Shown piece by piece: positions 45,285 to 58,584 of a DNA stretch of 64,000 nucleotides. The position numbers and the translations under genes were made by a program. The stretch is from positions 1,893,933 through 1,957,932 of the forward strand of contig BCLD01000001.1 of assembly GCA_001600875.1 (NCBI GenBank). The letters run 5' to 3'. The notes beneath the pieces are model-generated. The model had not been told where the DNA came from and did not search any database. It worked only from the letters and a program-made list of their open reading frames with translations. This DNA comes from Solicoccozyma terricola. Taxonomy: Eukaryota > Basidiomycota > Tremellomycetes > Filobasidiales > Piskurozymaceae. The first letter of the stretch is position 1; the number at the start of each line of letters is the position of its first letter.

Positions 45285-48200
45285 TCACCACATTCTAGTC
45301 GACGGACCAATCTGTAACTCTTGTCGTCTGATAAACTCTCTCAACTCCTCTTCTGTATCGACATCGCATTGACCATTCGCGATCTGGCGTTTGACATCAG
45401 AGACAACCGAATCAGAATCGTCATGATTGCTTGACTTGGAGACGTGGACGTAAGGCGTGTTGTCGATTCGAAAGTGGTGATCCCTTAGGACTTCGAGGAA
45501 GGTAGTCGAATCCTGTGAGAATTGAATGCCGTTGGTTATTATGCTTTTGATACAAGAAAGACGGGGCGAGTCCTCACTCCTGACCAACTGAACAAACGCT
45601 TGAGGATTTCGACGATAGCCTTGACGTAGTTGGGGAATTCCTCAAAGTTATCCACTTGATCGAAAGGACAGATCACATCAAGGGCACTACCAGCTCCAAT
45701 TTCAACATCCGACCTCACAGTTCAACAGAACGCCCGCTACTTACCGCCAATAATATGAGGCCTTCCATCTGCCCCATGAATCTCCTTCTCGGTAGAAGGA
45801 CCTCCTCTCGAGGGGAAGGCTTTGCTCCTCCCTATCCAAGGCAAGAGCTTCTAGCATGAACAACTTATACTCCTCAACCTGACAATCAGCCTCAGCGAGT
45901 GCTTCAGCAAGAGCAGGATGGACGAGCACGTAGTCGACAGGTAGCTGAAGACGCTGGGAGCAGAGACCAATGACGCGATGGAAGATGCTCCATTGCGTGT
46001 TGCTGGTGTATATTCGTGCCTAGGAGACGAGTGGGATAAGACGTTGGGGCGAGCGCAATGCAGGACACATCTTGGCACTCACGTCCGGTGGTGGTCCGAT
46101 CTGCTCATCGTCAAGGACCTCTTCCTTGCCCTTTCCCTTCCCTTCTCGCGCCGGAACTGTTTCTTCGTGAGCTGTCTTTTGCGGCGATGAGGACGTGCCA
46201 GGAGAATGTTTGTCTCGGGCGGTGCCGTAATCGATGATGTATGGTTTGTTTGAGGGCTCAGGCTGAAGAGGGGCGGTTCAGGATAGTCCATCGGGATGGT
46301 AGGCAAGCGAAACCTACGTGAATCTTTGTCAACTGTCTATATGTCGAGAGGCTCGGATGGAGATGCAGTGACGAGTCAAGATCATCGGTGACGATAACCT
46401 AGCATGTTGGGGCGTCAGGGACTGAAAATGAAAACAACAGATGGGACGCGCTCACCGCACGATTGCCTTGCTCGCCCGCAGGTGCTGAGTCGTCTGAGAC
46501 GTCCATTGTCATAATCTCATCGGTGGCAACCTTATCTTCTGGTATCGAGCCATGTTCAGGACACTTGTCGGTGGGCAGGAGGCAGTATAGGTCTGTGTCG
46601 GACATGAGGGAGAATAGGGTTGCATCTTGGCTCTGCGAGTAACATATTGGTTGAGGTGCTCAGCGTCGAAGTCGATGGCCCAGGGTGCCGCTGGACCTCA
46701 AAACATACCTCGCCGATGTGTCTGCCGAAGGCTAGCTGAACCAAACCAAGAATGAAGGCTTGGAAGGACCCATATCTTACTGTTTGCCCCTTAAACGTGG
46801 ATTGAAACCATCTGTAGGAAGTGAAGGGATAAGAGATCTTGTTCGACATGCTCTTAGGACGGCGAGCTCACCGATATACGTCGTGTCCGGTGTAGTGCAA
46901 CCTCTTCAGCTGATTGTTCTCAACTTCCTCCTTCATCAGCGTAAGCGCTTCTTGTAACTCCAGACCGTAGGTCCGAGCAATGAGATAGAGCCAGTCCTCC
47001 GTGCAAAGCACAGGGGGTAGCACATCGTGGCGAAGAGCGGCGATGCGAACGATATGCAGAAAGTCGGATCGCACGCCACTCATATGTATCTCGGGAGCGC
47101 CTGCGTCGAGTGGCGAGACTGAGGTGGTCGAAGGGGCAGACGTGAATTGTGTTTGCTCCTGGTGCATGATTATCTTTCAGCCACTGGTTCCACCTCCTTC
47201 CAAAAGTCCGTCACTTACCACCACGTCCCGTTCGGACCATGAGCTGTGGCCTGTAGGCAATCCTAACCCATCTCCTGGTAACTGCTCCGATTCAATCACT
47301 ATAACTCCATCCGGTTCGTACGCCATAACACCATGCGCATCGGTGAAAGGGCTTGCGTTGCCTTCTATCCTCCCCCATTGCGATGGCCAACGGGATCTTC
47401 CCTCACTCCAGCCAAACTCTGCCTCCCAGGTATCAACGTTGCCGCAATCGTCCAATGCAGTCGGATTCGACGCGGGCTTGATCTTCTGCCTCTTGTTCGC
47501 ATTTGAAGGGTCGATGTCATGCTTTGCGGTTGAATTTCTCCCTGATCCTGAATTATCTCTGAAATCCTGCATATTCTGTGGAGATGGTGTCCTAGCACCG
47601 ACCGTCTTTCCCTCCAGATCAACAATCATCGGATTCAAGTCGTCAAAGTCGCCACTCTCTGTCCGACTCCATACGACGTGCCTGGATGCAGGACTAGAAT
47701 GATGTCCAACAGGAGCGAGGAAGCTAAGTATGGACGAGCGATAGGGCTTTGAGAGTGAAAAAGAGCGAGTACGGCTGCCCTTGGTTGGATCGACGACATG
47801 AGCTTGGGACCGTCCTGATGCAAATGAATGTTGATGAGCAAGCCGGGGTGGCGTATAGTCCATTCGCTTGGAAGTGGAATGAGATTCAGTGTTGTGTTCT
47901 TGGTGTATGGTGTCCATCGTACTCTGTGCCTGTTTATTGACTTGATTACTCTCACGGTCCTGTTCAAATCGATGTTGCTTGTTGATCGCGCTCTTCGTAC
48001 CACTGCTGTCGATTGATCCATGTTCCGGTGTTTCATTCTTGTGTTCCAGGTCCCACTTCCACAGTAAAGTTCCTTCGTCTTCATCTCCGAACGACCTCGC
48101 CTCTAGAGAATGCTCCATTCTTCCCCCTCCTTTCCTCTCGGCTTCCCACATACTATCAATCAGATCATCTAATGCGTCTCCCCCCACTCTACCCTCCAAC

Positions 48201-49549
48201 TCTCTCCCACCTTCCGTCCTTGATAGACTCGACCGCTTCTTCGGACTTTCAATGGGAGGAGTGAATATCATGCTATCAACGGACTGAGGCAGGGAGATTG
48301 TTCGTCTACGTTGTGAACCAGAAGAAGAAGTTGGAATCCTCCTCTCGTTGGGAAAGCTGGGAGGATTCTTTTCCGGCTTCGGACGATCACTGGAATATTG
48401 GGATATATTGCTAATGTATTCATTCCGAGGTGCTGATGGGTGAAGAGGGGTGTTTGGAGAATCTTGGTATGATACGATAGGTAGATGTTTATCTAAGATG
48501 TTGTGAGAAATAGTTGCAAGTGGTAGAGTCTTCACCCGAGAATCCTCAATTAGCTTGTTGAACTCTCTCAGGTGCCCACTTTTCCCTCATCACGAACATC
48601 TCAAAACACCCGGATAAAAACTCACTTTATCGTCTCTCTCAAGCATCTTCCATCCTTTTCCACCCTCGTTTTCCTCTTTACCACTTCTTTCAACCATGAC
48701 ATTATCTCTTCTCCAACCTAAATCACTTCGAGTTCCTTTCCCAACGATTCCATCAGTAATCCGCTTCATCCTCTGCCTAACCCTATCTCCTACATTTCCA
48801 ACTTTCAACTTGAATTCGGATGTTACTTCTTTGATAAATGAATCTGAGACGTGACGTTGTTGTAGAGAAGGGTGATGGGGGATTAGAAGTTGATACGACG
48901 AGGAGGAGGTTGAGTAGACGCTGTTTGAACGAGGACGTTGGAGAGTGTGAGGAGGAATCGGGTGAAAGGAAGTTGGAGAATTTGACGGTTGAGTTGAAGG
49001 CAAGGCGAGTTGCGTGGCAGGTGTAATATTCTCCATATTACCAGAATGGACATCTCCAATGATAATCATTCCAGAATTTCCTTCAACGTCTCCCATTAAA
49101 GATCTCAACGTTGACAAATCGATCACCCTATTACTCTCCTTGACGTTCCTTGGTAGGACGATCGTCGTTTGACTGGCATTCATCTTGATTGAACCGGAAG
49201 GGAACAAGTGCGCATCCTTCGAAAGTGTTTGTAGGTTGGATGTAGGAGGTGCATCATAAGAGAGGGATCGTTCAAGTGATGATGGATGTGGTTGATCGTC
49301 TAGACGCGGACGTGAACCAGGAGAAGAAGTGGATGAGTAGTCAGAAGGTGGAATGTCATCTATGAGTTGGGCGGGGTACGTGGATGCTTGAATATGTGGT
49401 GCTCCATGTTGTGATTGTGAACGCGCCATGTTGTTGATGGCAAAACCCCGATTGATGAGATCGACGGTAGACCCCCCGGCAAATGTCCCGGTCCGACCGT
49501 CAGAATTGGGTGCTGCGAGCGCCAAATACAGAGAAAAGGGGGATCCCAA
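45285..49549 (-). CDS. Large unrecognised protein on many exons
   Basis: The exons can be joined in frame from about 49549 (or from the internal MARSQSQHGAPHIQ at 49429) down to 45285. Key joins are KMLERDDNGHLREFNKLIED near 48630-48570, SERDVV|EQTQFTSAP near 47221-47162, and VYR|WFQSTFKGQTVRYG near 46860. The N-terminal two thirds are Ser/Pro-rich and probably disordered. The C-terminal third is folded: DVLPPVLCTEDWLYLIARTY, GSFQAFILGLVQLAFGRHIG, then NTQWSIFHRVIGLCSQRLQL and CPFDQVDNFEEFPNYVKAIV. The last exon ends STRMW. The total is roughly 1,050-1,100 residues. I do not recognise the family. There is no signal peptide; a hydrophobic stretch at the first Met could be chance. Two separate genes are a weaker alternative. 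Confidence 0.65.
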
Positions 49550-50834
49550 GTCAAATCCGGTGCGAGATTGATTGATTAATGATGATACTAAGAATTGAAG
49601 ATGGAAAGTGGGGGAAGGTGCATGTCGGTGATCGCGTCTTCATTCCGCCGGGTGTGAAGCGATCTGATACTGGAGTGTGGAGTCAGATGGAGTGAGTGAA
49701 TGAACTGCCAAATGGGATGTGTATTACATGGTATTAGTTGGTTGTACAGGAGAAGCAGTGAAGGATGACCTAGAGGTGAGAGTGACTACCTGTGATCACC
49801 ATGCACCATGCACCATGCACCATTCACCATCCTGTTCTTTGCCACCAAAGGGCTGTTGGTGGTTGGTGGTGCCTGGAGGTCCCGACTGAAATGACACGTC
49901 ACTGGATGGGGAACAAATGGGTGATGCACGTGACCACTCTCTCTCTCTCTCTCTCACGTCGCGGGGATGGATGGCCGCACTCCCCCGCTGCAACTCGGGC
50001 CTATATACCTTCTAGTACAGTCAAAGGCAGCATAGACCCCCCACCCACCCCGACTCACACCCTCGGTCAACCATCATCAACAACATCAACATCATACATG
50101 CATCTCCCAACCACGACTACTCCTATTCCAACACACATCTGACATCCAACACACACACCTGCACAACAACACCTTTTCCCCCCGTCACCAAGTCCACTCA
50201 ACTATCGCCACACAAACGTACCCCGATTGTTCCGCCTTTTCAGGGGGGGTGGGGACGTGGGATTGCTTTGGCGGTCATACGTGACCAAAGGTGAGTCTGG
50301 TTACTGAAGAAGTGATGTCTCGAGTAAACAGACAGTCGGGGGGGGGGGGGGGGTGGCAAGGCTGTTCACCCGCAACACCTCCACTGCATTTCATTTCGGA
50401 TATGAAGCGCCCCCCCCCCCCAAAGCTCGGGATCAACCGGCATATTGTCCTAGTTGTCCTTTGAATCGATGTTCTTGAGATTGGAGTCTTTCGTCTCCTT
50501 CTATCGAGATCACTGTTCTTATTATCTGATGCTGATGCTGATGATTTTTATTTTCAGCTTGTGATCTCCCACCTTGTCCTAGTCACCAAACGTACCCATC
50601 AACTACCTCGACCTGGAACCCGCCACTAATATCTTGATCCAATCACCTCACCCGGACCCGGAAATCAACTCCCCACTCACCACCTGATCTCTTCAATTCC
50701 GAACCCTCCATCACATCGTCAACAACATCACCAAACCCCATCGTTCATTGAACCTCACCTTCTCCCACATCCAGTAACCCCCCAACCCTGAACCCCGAAC
50801 CAAGCCAAGATCAATTCGCCCAAATCACAACGTC
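49550..50834. promoter_or_regulatory. Long divergent intergenic region before the Yippee gene
   Basis: About 1.3 kb hold a CATGCAC repeat (ACCATGC x3, about 49799-49822), a CT dinucleotide run (about 49938-49955), a G16 run (50338-50353) and a C12 run (50410-50421). A probable intron in the 5' leader runs from donor gtgagt at 50291 to acceptor TTTTCAG at 50557 and would contain both homopolymers. CCAACCAC-type A/C-rich sequence upstream fits a transcribed leader. No gene is seen. Confidence 0.4.
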
Positions 50835-51467
50835 ATGGGTCGTCAACTCCGAGTCTACCTCTCCGCACGACGAGTATACGGATGTTCTAAATGCAAGAAT
50901 CATCTGAGCGTCGTTGATAGTACCGTCAGCAAGGTGAATTCTTGAGGCTAACTTTCTTTATTCAGGGGTCCAACGAAGGCCCGATTCATTTTTTCGTCAT
51001 GTATACTGATGTATGATGATTCCGGGGGGGTTTTCTTTTTCGTAGGCGTTCAATGGTCAACATGGACGTGCATTCCTAGTTGACTTTGTGTACGTGTCTT
51101 TTCCGTTGTCTTTCTTTCCCTTCTCAACTCCGCATCGCTAATCGGTTTTTCTAACCTCCCATCCACCTAACACCAGCGTAAATATCAAACTCGGTGATCC
51201 GGAAGAACGGACAATGTCAACTGGTCTTCACGTAGTTCGAGATATCTATTGTATAAAATGCGGGACGACAATGGGTTGGAAATATGTAAGTTGTTTATCC
51301 TGAGCAAATCCCTTGGGACCGGTCTTGATTCGAGCGGTGCTGATATTTGCGTTGGGGTGTGTGTGTGCGTCTCATCAATCAAACAGGATCGTGCATTCGA
51401 CGTCGCTCAGAAATACAAGGAAGGGAAATATATCCTGGAGAAGAATCTACTCGTCGATGTCAAGTAG
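50835..51467 (+). CDS. Yippee-family zinc-binding protein (Moh1/YPEL-like)
   Basis: The start is MGRQLRVYLSARRVYGCSKC, with NHLSVVDSTVSKAFNGQHGR completed over an intron, then AFLVDFVVNIKLGDPEERTM, STGLHVVRDIYCIKCGTTMG and EGKYILEKNLLVDVK. Two CxxC pairs (GCSKC and YCIKC) about 52-55 residues apart, FNGQHGRAFL and GLHVVRDIYC are the Yippee hallmarks. Length (about 110 residues) fits. In yeast Moh1 associates with the GID degradation machinery; the role here is inferred from family only. Introns lie at about 50935-51045, 51090-51177, and 51285-51387. Confidence 0.95.
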
Positions 51468-52097
51468 ATTTGCGCGCCGCCCAAGTCCGTATTCGACAGT
51501 CTCAGTCTCCAAGGATTCGTCTCCCCCGGATATCTCAAGGTTATCACCCGGTCTGGTATCCCACAATCTCACATTTTTTTAACTTTTCTTCTCTCATCAA
51601 CATCCTTTCGCGTCTTATTGGATCTTCTCATATCAACCTTCAATCCACTCCCTTCCTTGAACCATCTATTGTTTAATTCCCAAATCCATATTCTCAACAA
51701 CACATCTTCACTTTCCTTCACACCTCGTTGTACAACTTTTCATCCTCACATCCTGTATCCCTTTCACCCTCTAGCATTTCTTCACCCACCCCCACGCATT
51801 TCATTTCCCTTTTTCTTTTTCACCCCATTCGCTTATAACTCACTCCATCCACATTGCGCACCCCTGCTCTTCATTCAACACATCACTTCCCATATCGTTG
51901 TATTCTTTTATTCTTTGTCATCGGAAGGAGGATTATGCTCATTTTATTCTTGCTACGAATTGAAGCGCCAATTTCCATAGTACAGAAGAATAAACCGGAA
52001 AGAGAAAATCGTTATAAATGAAGAATGATACGATGTATACAATGAAAAAAAAAAGGGACCGGCACCCCCCTGGTGATGACACGGTTCCACTTATCGA
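51468..52097. other. Convergent 3' intergenic region
   Basis: About 630 bp lie between the Yippee gene and DRG2. The sequence is T- and C-rich on + from about 51540 to 51920, with CTTTTATTC-type words, which fits a long 3' UTR of the Yippee gene. No coding potential is seen. Confidence 0.45.
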
Positions 52098-54294
52098 TTA
52101 TTTGGTAAATATACTCACCCTGCCGATGCAACGGTGAAACGGTAAGCGTATGGAATGGAAAGTTATCCTTGAGACAGGCACTCACACGTCCTCATCTGAT
52201 ACCAGATGAGTGAGACCGACCTGTATGATACAAGAAACAAACAGCAGAAATGAGCCAACCATTGATGAACGAGACACCCTCCAACAGCTATCGATTCACT
52301 TTTTGCGGTTGAGGTGAGAATTTGCTGCTCTTTCCCCAGACGAGCGCGTACCTTCAGGTTCGATAGGTAAGTAAAAGGTTCATCGTGAACACACCGCCAT
52401 TCGGCCGCACTCACTTGAAATGAGACGCCAGACTTCGGTGGATACCGTGACAGACCGTCTCGATCGTCGCTCCTTGCCGTAGACAAATTGGATCTGACAA
52501 GTCGGGAAGCGCTCCCCGCTTCTTTGTATATACCCTTTGCACAGCAATGTCAGATTAGACGCCAGACGCCTTAAGCAAAGGGGGGCATTGGGATATTGCA
52601 CTCACTTGACCAGCGATAATTCCTCCCAAATACGTTCGAGGAGATTATCCAAACCCAACCCAAGCTCACACGAAATGACCACATTCATCCCGTCGCCTTC
52701 CGATGCTATTCTCTCCGTCTCCTCGAGAGAGACCGCATCGACCTTATTGAAAACGTAAAGACACGGGAGGTATTTGCGATTGCCAAGAAGAACATCGATG
52801 AATTGGTCGGTGGTGATCTGGGGTTGAATCAATGATGATCAGTTTTCATTGGTAGGCGTGTTTTGAGCTGAACTTACATCCTCTCGGATCATTATATCGC
52901 AGTTGTGGACTAGAGAGGCATACTCATCAGCAATGAGGTAGGATAGGTTAGTCGATCGCACTACCCACTTCGGTAGGCTTGCAGGATCGACCGGATGGTC
53001 TTCTCGTCGATATGGTTAAGCTTGACTGTGTTGTTGAGCTGTGGAGTGGAAAGATGATGAGAGGATTGGGGAATGGTATTCTCTCCGAGAATGCCTACTG
53101 ACCGTGATCTAACGGGTTAAGGATCAAGGGTTCAGCAGGATTTCCAGGACGGGGCAATGGACCTCTAGTTACTCACACCACCAGCTGCTTTTTGCCGGAA
53201 TACAACTGCAACACCAACTGGAGGTTGAGAGGGCTGAACAATCCGAAAATTCTACAGCAAGAGCTCACCATCTGGCTTTTGAGTATTCAGCCGTATCCCA
53301 ACAGCTTCCAATTCCGTCTCCAACAATCTTCTCTGCTCTGAGCTCTTCGTTGCATCCACTGTTTATCGTACATCTCTCATCAGCCCCGTTCTTCCATCTA
53401 CCGCGATCCCACGAAAACGACCAAACTCACTCATGATGATAATCACATCAGCCGTCTTTGCCACACTGATAACCTGTCTACCACGTCCTCGGCCCATGGC
53501 TGCTCCCTCTACGATACCAGGCAAATCGAGGAGTTGTATACGTGCACCTTCATATTCCAGGACACCTGGAATTGCCTGTGCGAAGACAAAAAGGGATGTG
53601 TGACACGATGTGTGTCAATATGGAGCCGCGAGCGGGCGAGAGAGTGGGGCACGTACTGTCAGAGTCGTGAATTCATATGCTCCTACTGAAGAAGCAGTTT
53701 TGGTGACTCTTGAGAGCAGCGTCGATTTCCCAACAGACGGGAACCCAATGAGTGCTACCCTTGCATCTTTATTCGAACCCATCATGATCAGCTCCTTTCA
53801 CCGGACCAAGAGCACGGTAGTTTCTCACCTCCACTTTTCAAGACGTCAAATCCTTCACCTTTTGCGCCCTTCTTCTCTGGTTCCAGTAATTGAGCACGGT
53901 ATTTTGCTAATTTGGCCTTGAGCGTTCCAAGATGATGTTCCGTTGCTTTACTGTGAAAGTGGGGTGAAGCGAGGTCAGTGGACTGGAGAGACCCAGAACG
54001 ATCCATCCAGGCTTGGCTCACTTCTTCTGCGCTAGAGGGTTGAGAGTGAGAGAATGAGTAAGATGTTCAGGTTGGAAGTGGTATGTTGTAACTCACTCCT
54101 CGACATCTCCTCTATAGAGGGTGATGGAGTTCATCAGCGTTTGATTGATTTTCAGAAAAGCGAAATAACAAATCTCCTCACTCTCGATATCCCCAATCTG
54201 CCAGATATGCATGCAGAGTTATCAGAGGACGGGGTTCATCTATGACCTATGACCATTCGCCGACACCAGCTCTCACCTTTTCTAGGACACCCAT
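52098..54294 (-). CDS. RBG2: DRG2/Rbg2 developmentally regulated GTPase
   Basis: The start exon MGVLEK is spliced through several tiny exons to IGDIEKEMSRTQKNKATEHH, then [20 protein letters not shown] and [11 protein letters not shown]. The GTP-binding loop is [20 protein letters not shown], followed by YEFTTLT; the DLPGI-type switch sits in the exon near 53540. [20 protein letters not shown] and [20 protein letters not shown] match DRG2 rather than DRG1. The C-terminal TGS domain ends in a final exon of about 20 bases (from 52119) that gives DEDVVSIFTK and TAA at 52098-52100. DRG2/Rbg2 acts with Gir2 on translating ribosomes. The intron-dense structure has at least ten introns. Confidence 0.93.
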
Positions 54295-54867
54295 CTTGAT
54301 GGTATTTGAAGTGGATTGATCGACTTGGTCAAGGAAGAATACAGTGAATGGAGATCTGCTTGGTAGTATTTGCTGCTTCTATCACGACAAGCTGCATGTA
54401 TAGATGGGGCGCAGCTGTAGAGGAATGTCGAAGATGCACAAAGGGCTTGCGGCACCGCGGATGGTGGCGAAGTAGGTAGCAGCAACAATAGAATACAATA
54501 GGAATATCATTAACACTCGAGTCCGCTTGTTTGACCGCTCATCAAGCTGAGCGACCAGATTCGTTCGTTCCGTAACTCATCTCTCCTCCGGCTGAAATGA
54601 GGATGCCGCCATTTGATTCTTCAGACAGAGAGGGACGGTCCCCACCATTGCATCTTGCTGTATACCCCGCCCGGTTGTGCAACCTGCTATGGGATTCGCC
54701 ACACGTGACGCACAGCCACCCACCATCAGCTCGATCAGCTCAGGCTCATGTATCCTACCTATCCTTTACACCTCGTCTCACCATCCATCGCAGCAGAGAG
54801 GGCTACGGCTCGCACCCATCGGCACACCACACCCGGATATTTGCTCGGATCAATCCCCCTTCGTTCC
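54295..54867. promoter_or_regulatory. Divergent promoter of DRG2 and the RhoGAP gene
   Basis: This 573-bp region holds a CACGTGAC word near 54703 and the CACCATTGC / CACCCACCATC motifs of its C-rich centre. No open frame with family similarity was found. Control of either gene cannot be read from sequence alone. Confidence 0.4.
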
Positions 54868-57800
54868 ATGGCTTCCTCCCAGGACCATCGACCTGTCCCT
54901 CCAGATACACCGTCGCGTAACAGACGAAAGGTTACAGACCCAAAGACCGACGATGTGGTAGCCAAATTCAAGGTAGGTAAAGGGGTAGATGGGTGCTGCC
55001 TGCATTGTACACGTTATATATTTCGCAGCTAATCCCATCTCTTTGCTTATTCTCAGAGCAAGGTGGATGAAGGTAAGCTAGTTGAATCGTGTGCTGCACA
55101 GCTTCGGAATCATCACTGACTTCATCGCCGTGATGATTTGCGGAACAACAGTCAGTGAAGGTTATCTAGCTTTCTTCAACGAGAGGTGAGTATATCGGAT
55201 CGAAAGTCTAATCGGAATGACTGGCGCTTACTCTCTGTTTCCCACCTTAAAGAGTCAGAATCGAGGAAACCTACATCGACTCCCTTCAGCGACTCTACGT
55301 ACGTTCTCGAGCATTTGATGCTCAATTCACCGAGTGCGTAGAATCAGTCTAGCTATCCGAATTGGCCTTTGCTGATACCCTCGATAAACACACCCAGTGA
55401 TCTCGATGGTGCTATGCCCACCGCTCGTCTTGCCTGGCGAGAAGTCCGTGATCACACGTCGCGCGAGGCAGATTCTCGCCGTGCTTTCGTAGGAGCGTTA
55501 AGAGAGAGCGTAGTGAAGGATTTGCATGACGTTAAAGAGACTCAAGCGAGGATAAGAGGAAGGATCAAGGCGGATTTGAAGATGGCTGAGGATGTGAGTC
55601 GGGTGGTGAAAGGTGTGCGGTGTGATAATGTCTTGAGAGCTAAATCAACGTCGCGATAGATGTATAATGATCAAGCGGAATATAAATTGCCGAGGTTGAA
55701 GAAAGCGTATCTCAAGAAGTGCCAAGAAGTCGAGGTGAGCTCAAGACTTCATAGTTGTCTCTAGGCCTATCACTCATCTCAACACCGCCTAGGATCAAAA
55801 ACGCCAAGACACCGCGATAGCTCTTCAAGCAAAACTCCTCGCAGATCCCATCAAACCATCCCAGAACATTTCCCCTCTCAGTGATGATTATTCCGCCCAA
55901 GCCGCGCTTCCCACCCTTGGAGCTGGCCTCGGGACAGGTCAGGGTCCACCTATCGTCACCCCTCCTGCTGCTCCGTCCTCCAATCCCGCGATGACAGGGA
56001 ATCCAATCGACATTCTTCCTTCGTCGCAACATTTGGCCACCTTGTCCGCGGGCGATATCAGAGATCCCGGACGAAAGCGATCAGGTTCAAATGCCGCTCA
56101 AGCTCAAGCTCAAGCTAAAGAAGTCTTCAATGATATCGCCACTCAATCAAAGAAACAGCTGAACGCTTTCATCTCTCGTCTCGGAGGGGACAAGGACAAG
56201 GACAGGTCTGAGAAACAAGACGAGACGTCGGCGATCAATGCTGGACAGAGCTTCTCGCATGGTCATAGTAGAAGTATTTCGGAGAAGCCAGTGGCTGCTA
56301 GAGATGTTCATATGCCGCCAGGTGGAGGTTTGAGTGGACAAGGAAAACCGCCATCTGCTTTGAAGGGAGTCAAACTTCGCAGGGAGATGGAAGAGGCTGG
56401 TGAGTGCCGCTAGGGAGAAGCAACCATTGAACGTGTCCCAATGATGTTGTTCCCGGCCACAATAGACAAAGCTTACCGTAGCGCTGTCTTCAATCTTGAA
56501 ACATTGCGATTGCGTAGAGAAAAGATTCATACTGCCGCGAAGGGAGTAAGTTTAGCCGGTATTCCAACTCATGTTGCGAATGCTACTAATCACGTCGCAC
56601 GCACGCACGCAGAGTCTCGAACAATTCAACATTGAACTTACCGAGACGCTCCGTGAAACGTTGACCAGCTATGTAGACTGCCTGGCTGCCACGTCGGCGA
56701 CCAATGTGCAGCTCAGCGAACATGCAAGACAGGCTGTGGAAAGTATCGATGTTGAGAAAGATCGTGAGTATGAACACTGGCCTGAGCAACGGGATCGCGT
56801 ACTTACTCCAACGACCGCAAAGTCTCTCTCCACCGAGCGAGGAACCCTAGACGGGAGGCTGCCCATCCCGCTCCAGTCCTCTATGAGAACTTCTATGTGA
56901 GTTCCAAGCATATTATATGGTTGTTTAACTCTCTGATCGACTTTGGCAACACAGGTCGGTCCGTGCAGGTCGCTCATCTTTGGCGTCTCGTTGAATGACT
57001 ACGACTTTCAACGTGGCGAAGGGGGTGATCATGGTAGTCCACCCATGATATTACAGAAGTGCATTGGCGCAGTGGAGCAGAGAGGTAAGTAAGGGAGTCG
57101 ACCTCGCTGCTGTTTGGCGTTTCACCGAAATGCCCTTCCAGGTCTCGACACAGAGGGTATCTATCGTGTATCCGGAAGACAGGCATCCTTACAATCGGTA
57201 GGTAAACATTTGCGGCGACGAAGAGCCATGTCTAATAGCCGCCATCGTTTCCCTTCCCTTTAGCTGGTGCACGCAATCGAGCAAGGTAAGTCCATCAGGC
57301 TTTGCTGGAAAACGTCGGCACCCAGCTGAGCGTTGACTTTCTGCTTCGCTCAGACGAGGTCGCCTTCCAGTTCAGAGAAAAGGACGAAGTGTTCGCCATC
57401 GCCGGTATCCTAAAGCAGTACTGTCGTCAGCTCCCCGAGCCAATCTTCCATTTCCCGCTGGTTGAACGCATTCGACATACCGAGAATAGAGGTGAGTATC
57501 ACTCTCAGGCCACACTGAACCAATCGACTGACGTTGATCTTGCATTGCAGAATCCCACATCAGCAGTAACTTCTCCGTCCTTCGTGCGAAGCTATCGAGA
57601 CTGCCGGTCATCCACCAGTCGACCTTCCGAGCCATCATCGAGCACCTTGCCCGGGTGGCCGCTCATTCGTCGAGGAACAAGATGGACGCGAGGGTAAGTT
57701 TGGCGCTATACCAATGTAATAGAACAGATGTAGAAGCTGATGGCCTCTGAATTTTGCCTTCAGAATCTAGCTGTAGTATTCGGTGTGTTTGCGCGAAAAG

Positions 57801-58419
57801 CATGTCTGCAAGTATGCTTGAAGCTGACCATGTCCAACCTCAGGCACGGCTCTGTTCGGTGAAGACGAGCTACCCAAGGATGGTGATCTAGCGAACTTTC
57901 CAACAGGAAAGGTATGTTGAAGGTCAAGATATGGTCGATTTCGAAGTTGGCCCTGACCTCATGATTGAACAGGACACTGTCGCTGCTGATATGATCGAAT
58001 ATGCTCCTCTGGTGAGTCTGAATTGCTCAGGATTGATAACCTGAACTGAAGATCAAGATCTCCTGCAGCTCTTCGGACAATCGGACATTCCAGGCCCAGT
58101 GCTTCCAGCGGGCATGGCCTTGACAAGATCCGGGAGCTTGCAATACAAGGCAGAGAACGCCAGGGCCGGCTCAAGTCACACCCGCGCCAAATTGCCAGCT
58201 GCTGTAGAGAACCCGCCCGTAGAAACGGAAGATACTCCCACAGCATTACCTTCTTTGGGAGCACTCACCGCTGCCGAAGACCCGAATCGGGAGGCTGAAT
58301 CGCAAGGACAGTCGGATAGCACTGACACGCTTGCAGAGAAAGCAATTGATGGGACATATACGGAAGAACATGAAGCTACCGCAGAGTCTCAATCAACACC
58401 AGAGCAGACCGCGCTATGA
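54868..58419 (+). CDS. F-BAR and RhoGAP domain protein (Rgd1-like)
   Basis: The start is MASSQDHRPVPPDTPSRNRR. The F-BAR part spans several short exons: VSEGYLAFFNERVRIEETYI, DSLQRLYVRSRAFDAQFT, then TARLAWREVRDHTSREADSR, KADLKMAEDMYNDQAEYKLP and ETLRLRREKIHTAAKG. The RhoGAP domain contains ILQKCIGAVEQRGLDTEGIY followed by RVSGRQASLQSLV, with the catalytic arginine finger in GIYRVSG. Then come FAIAGILKQYCRQLPEPIFH, LARVAAHSSRNKMDARNLAV and VFGTALFG. F-BAR RhoGAPs such as Rgd1 bind curved, phosphoinositide-rich membrane and switch off Rho/Cdc42 at growth sites. The tail is acidic and low complexity, ending STPEQTAL. Most of the introns are 50-80 nt. Confidence 0.92.
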
Positions 58420-58584
58420 TGCAGAAGGGGATATTCACTGGGCTTGATTCGTCTCATATGTCGTATAGAATTACAGTTTTACATTAATCATGGTTGACAT
58501 TTCCTATAATAGATGCATGTGAATCTAGTCGTTATTGCAGACTTTCGTGAGGTCGTTCCGGTGTACCGGTGGATGCTTCCTCAT

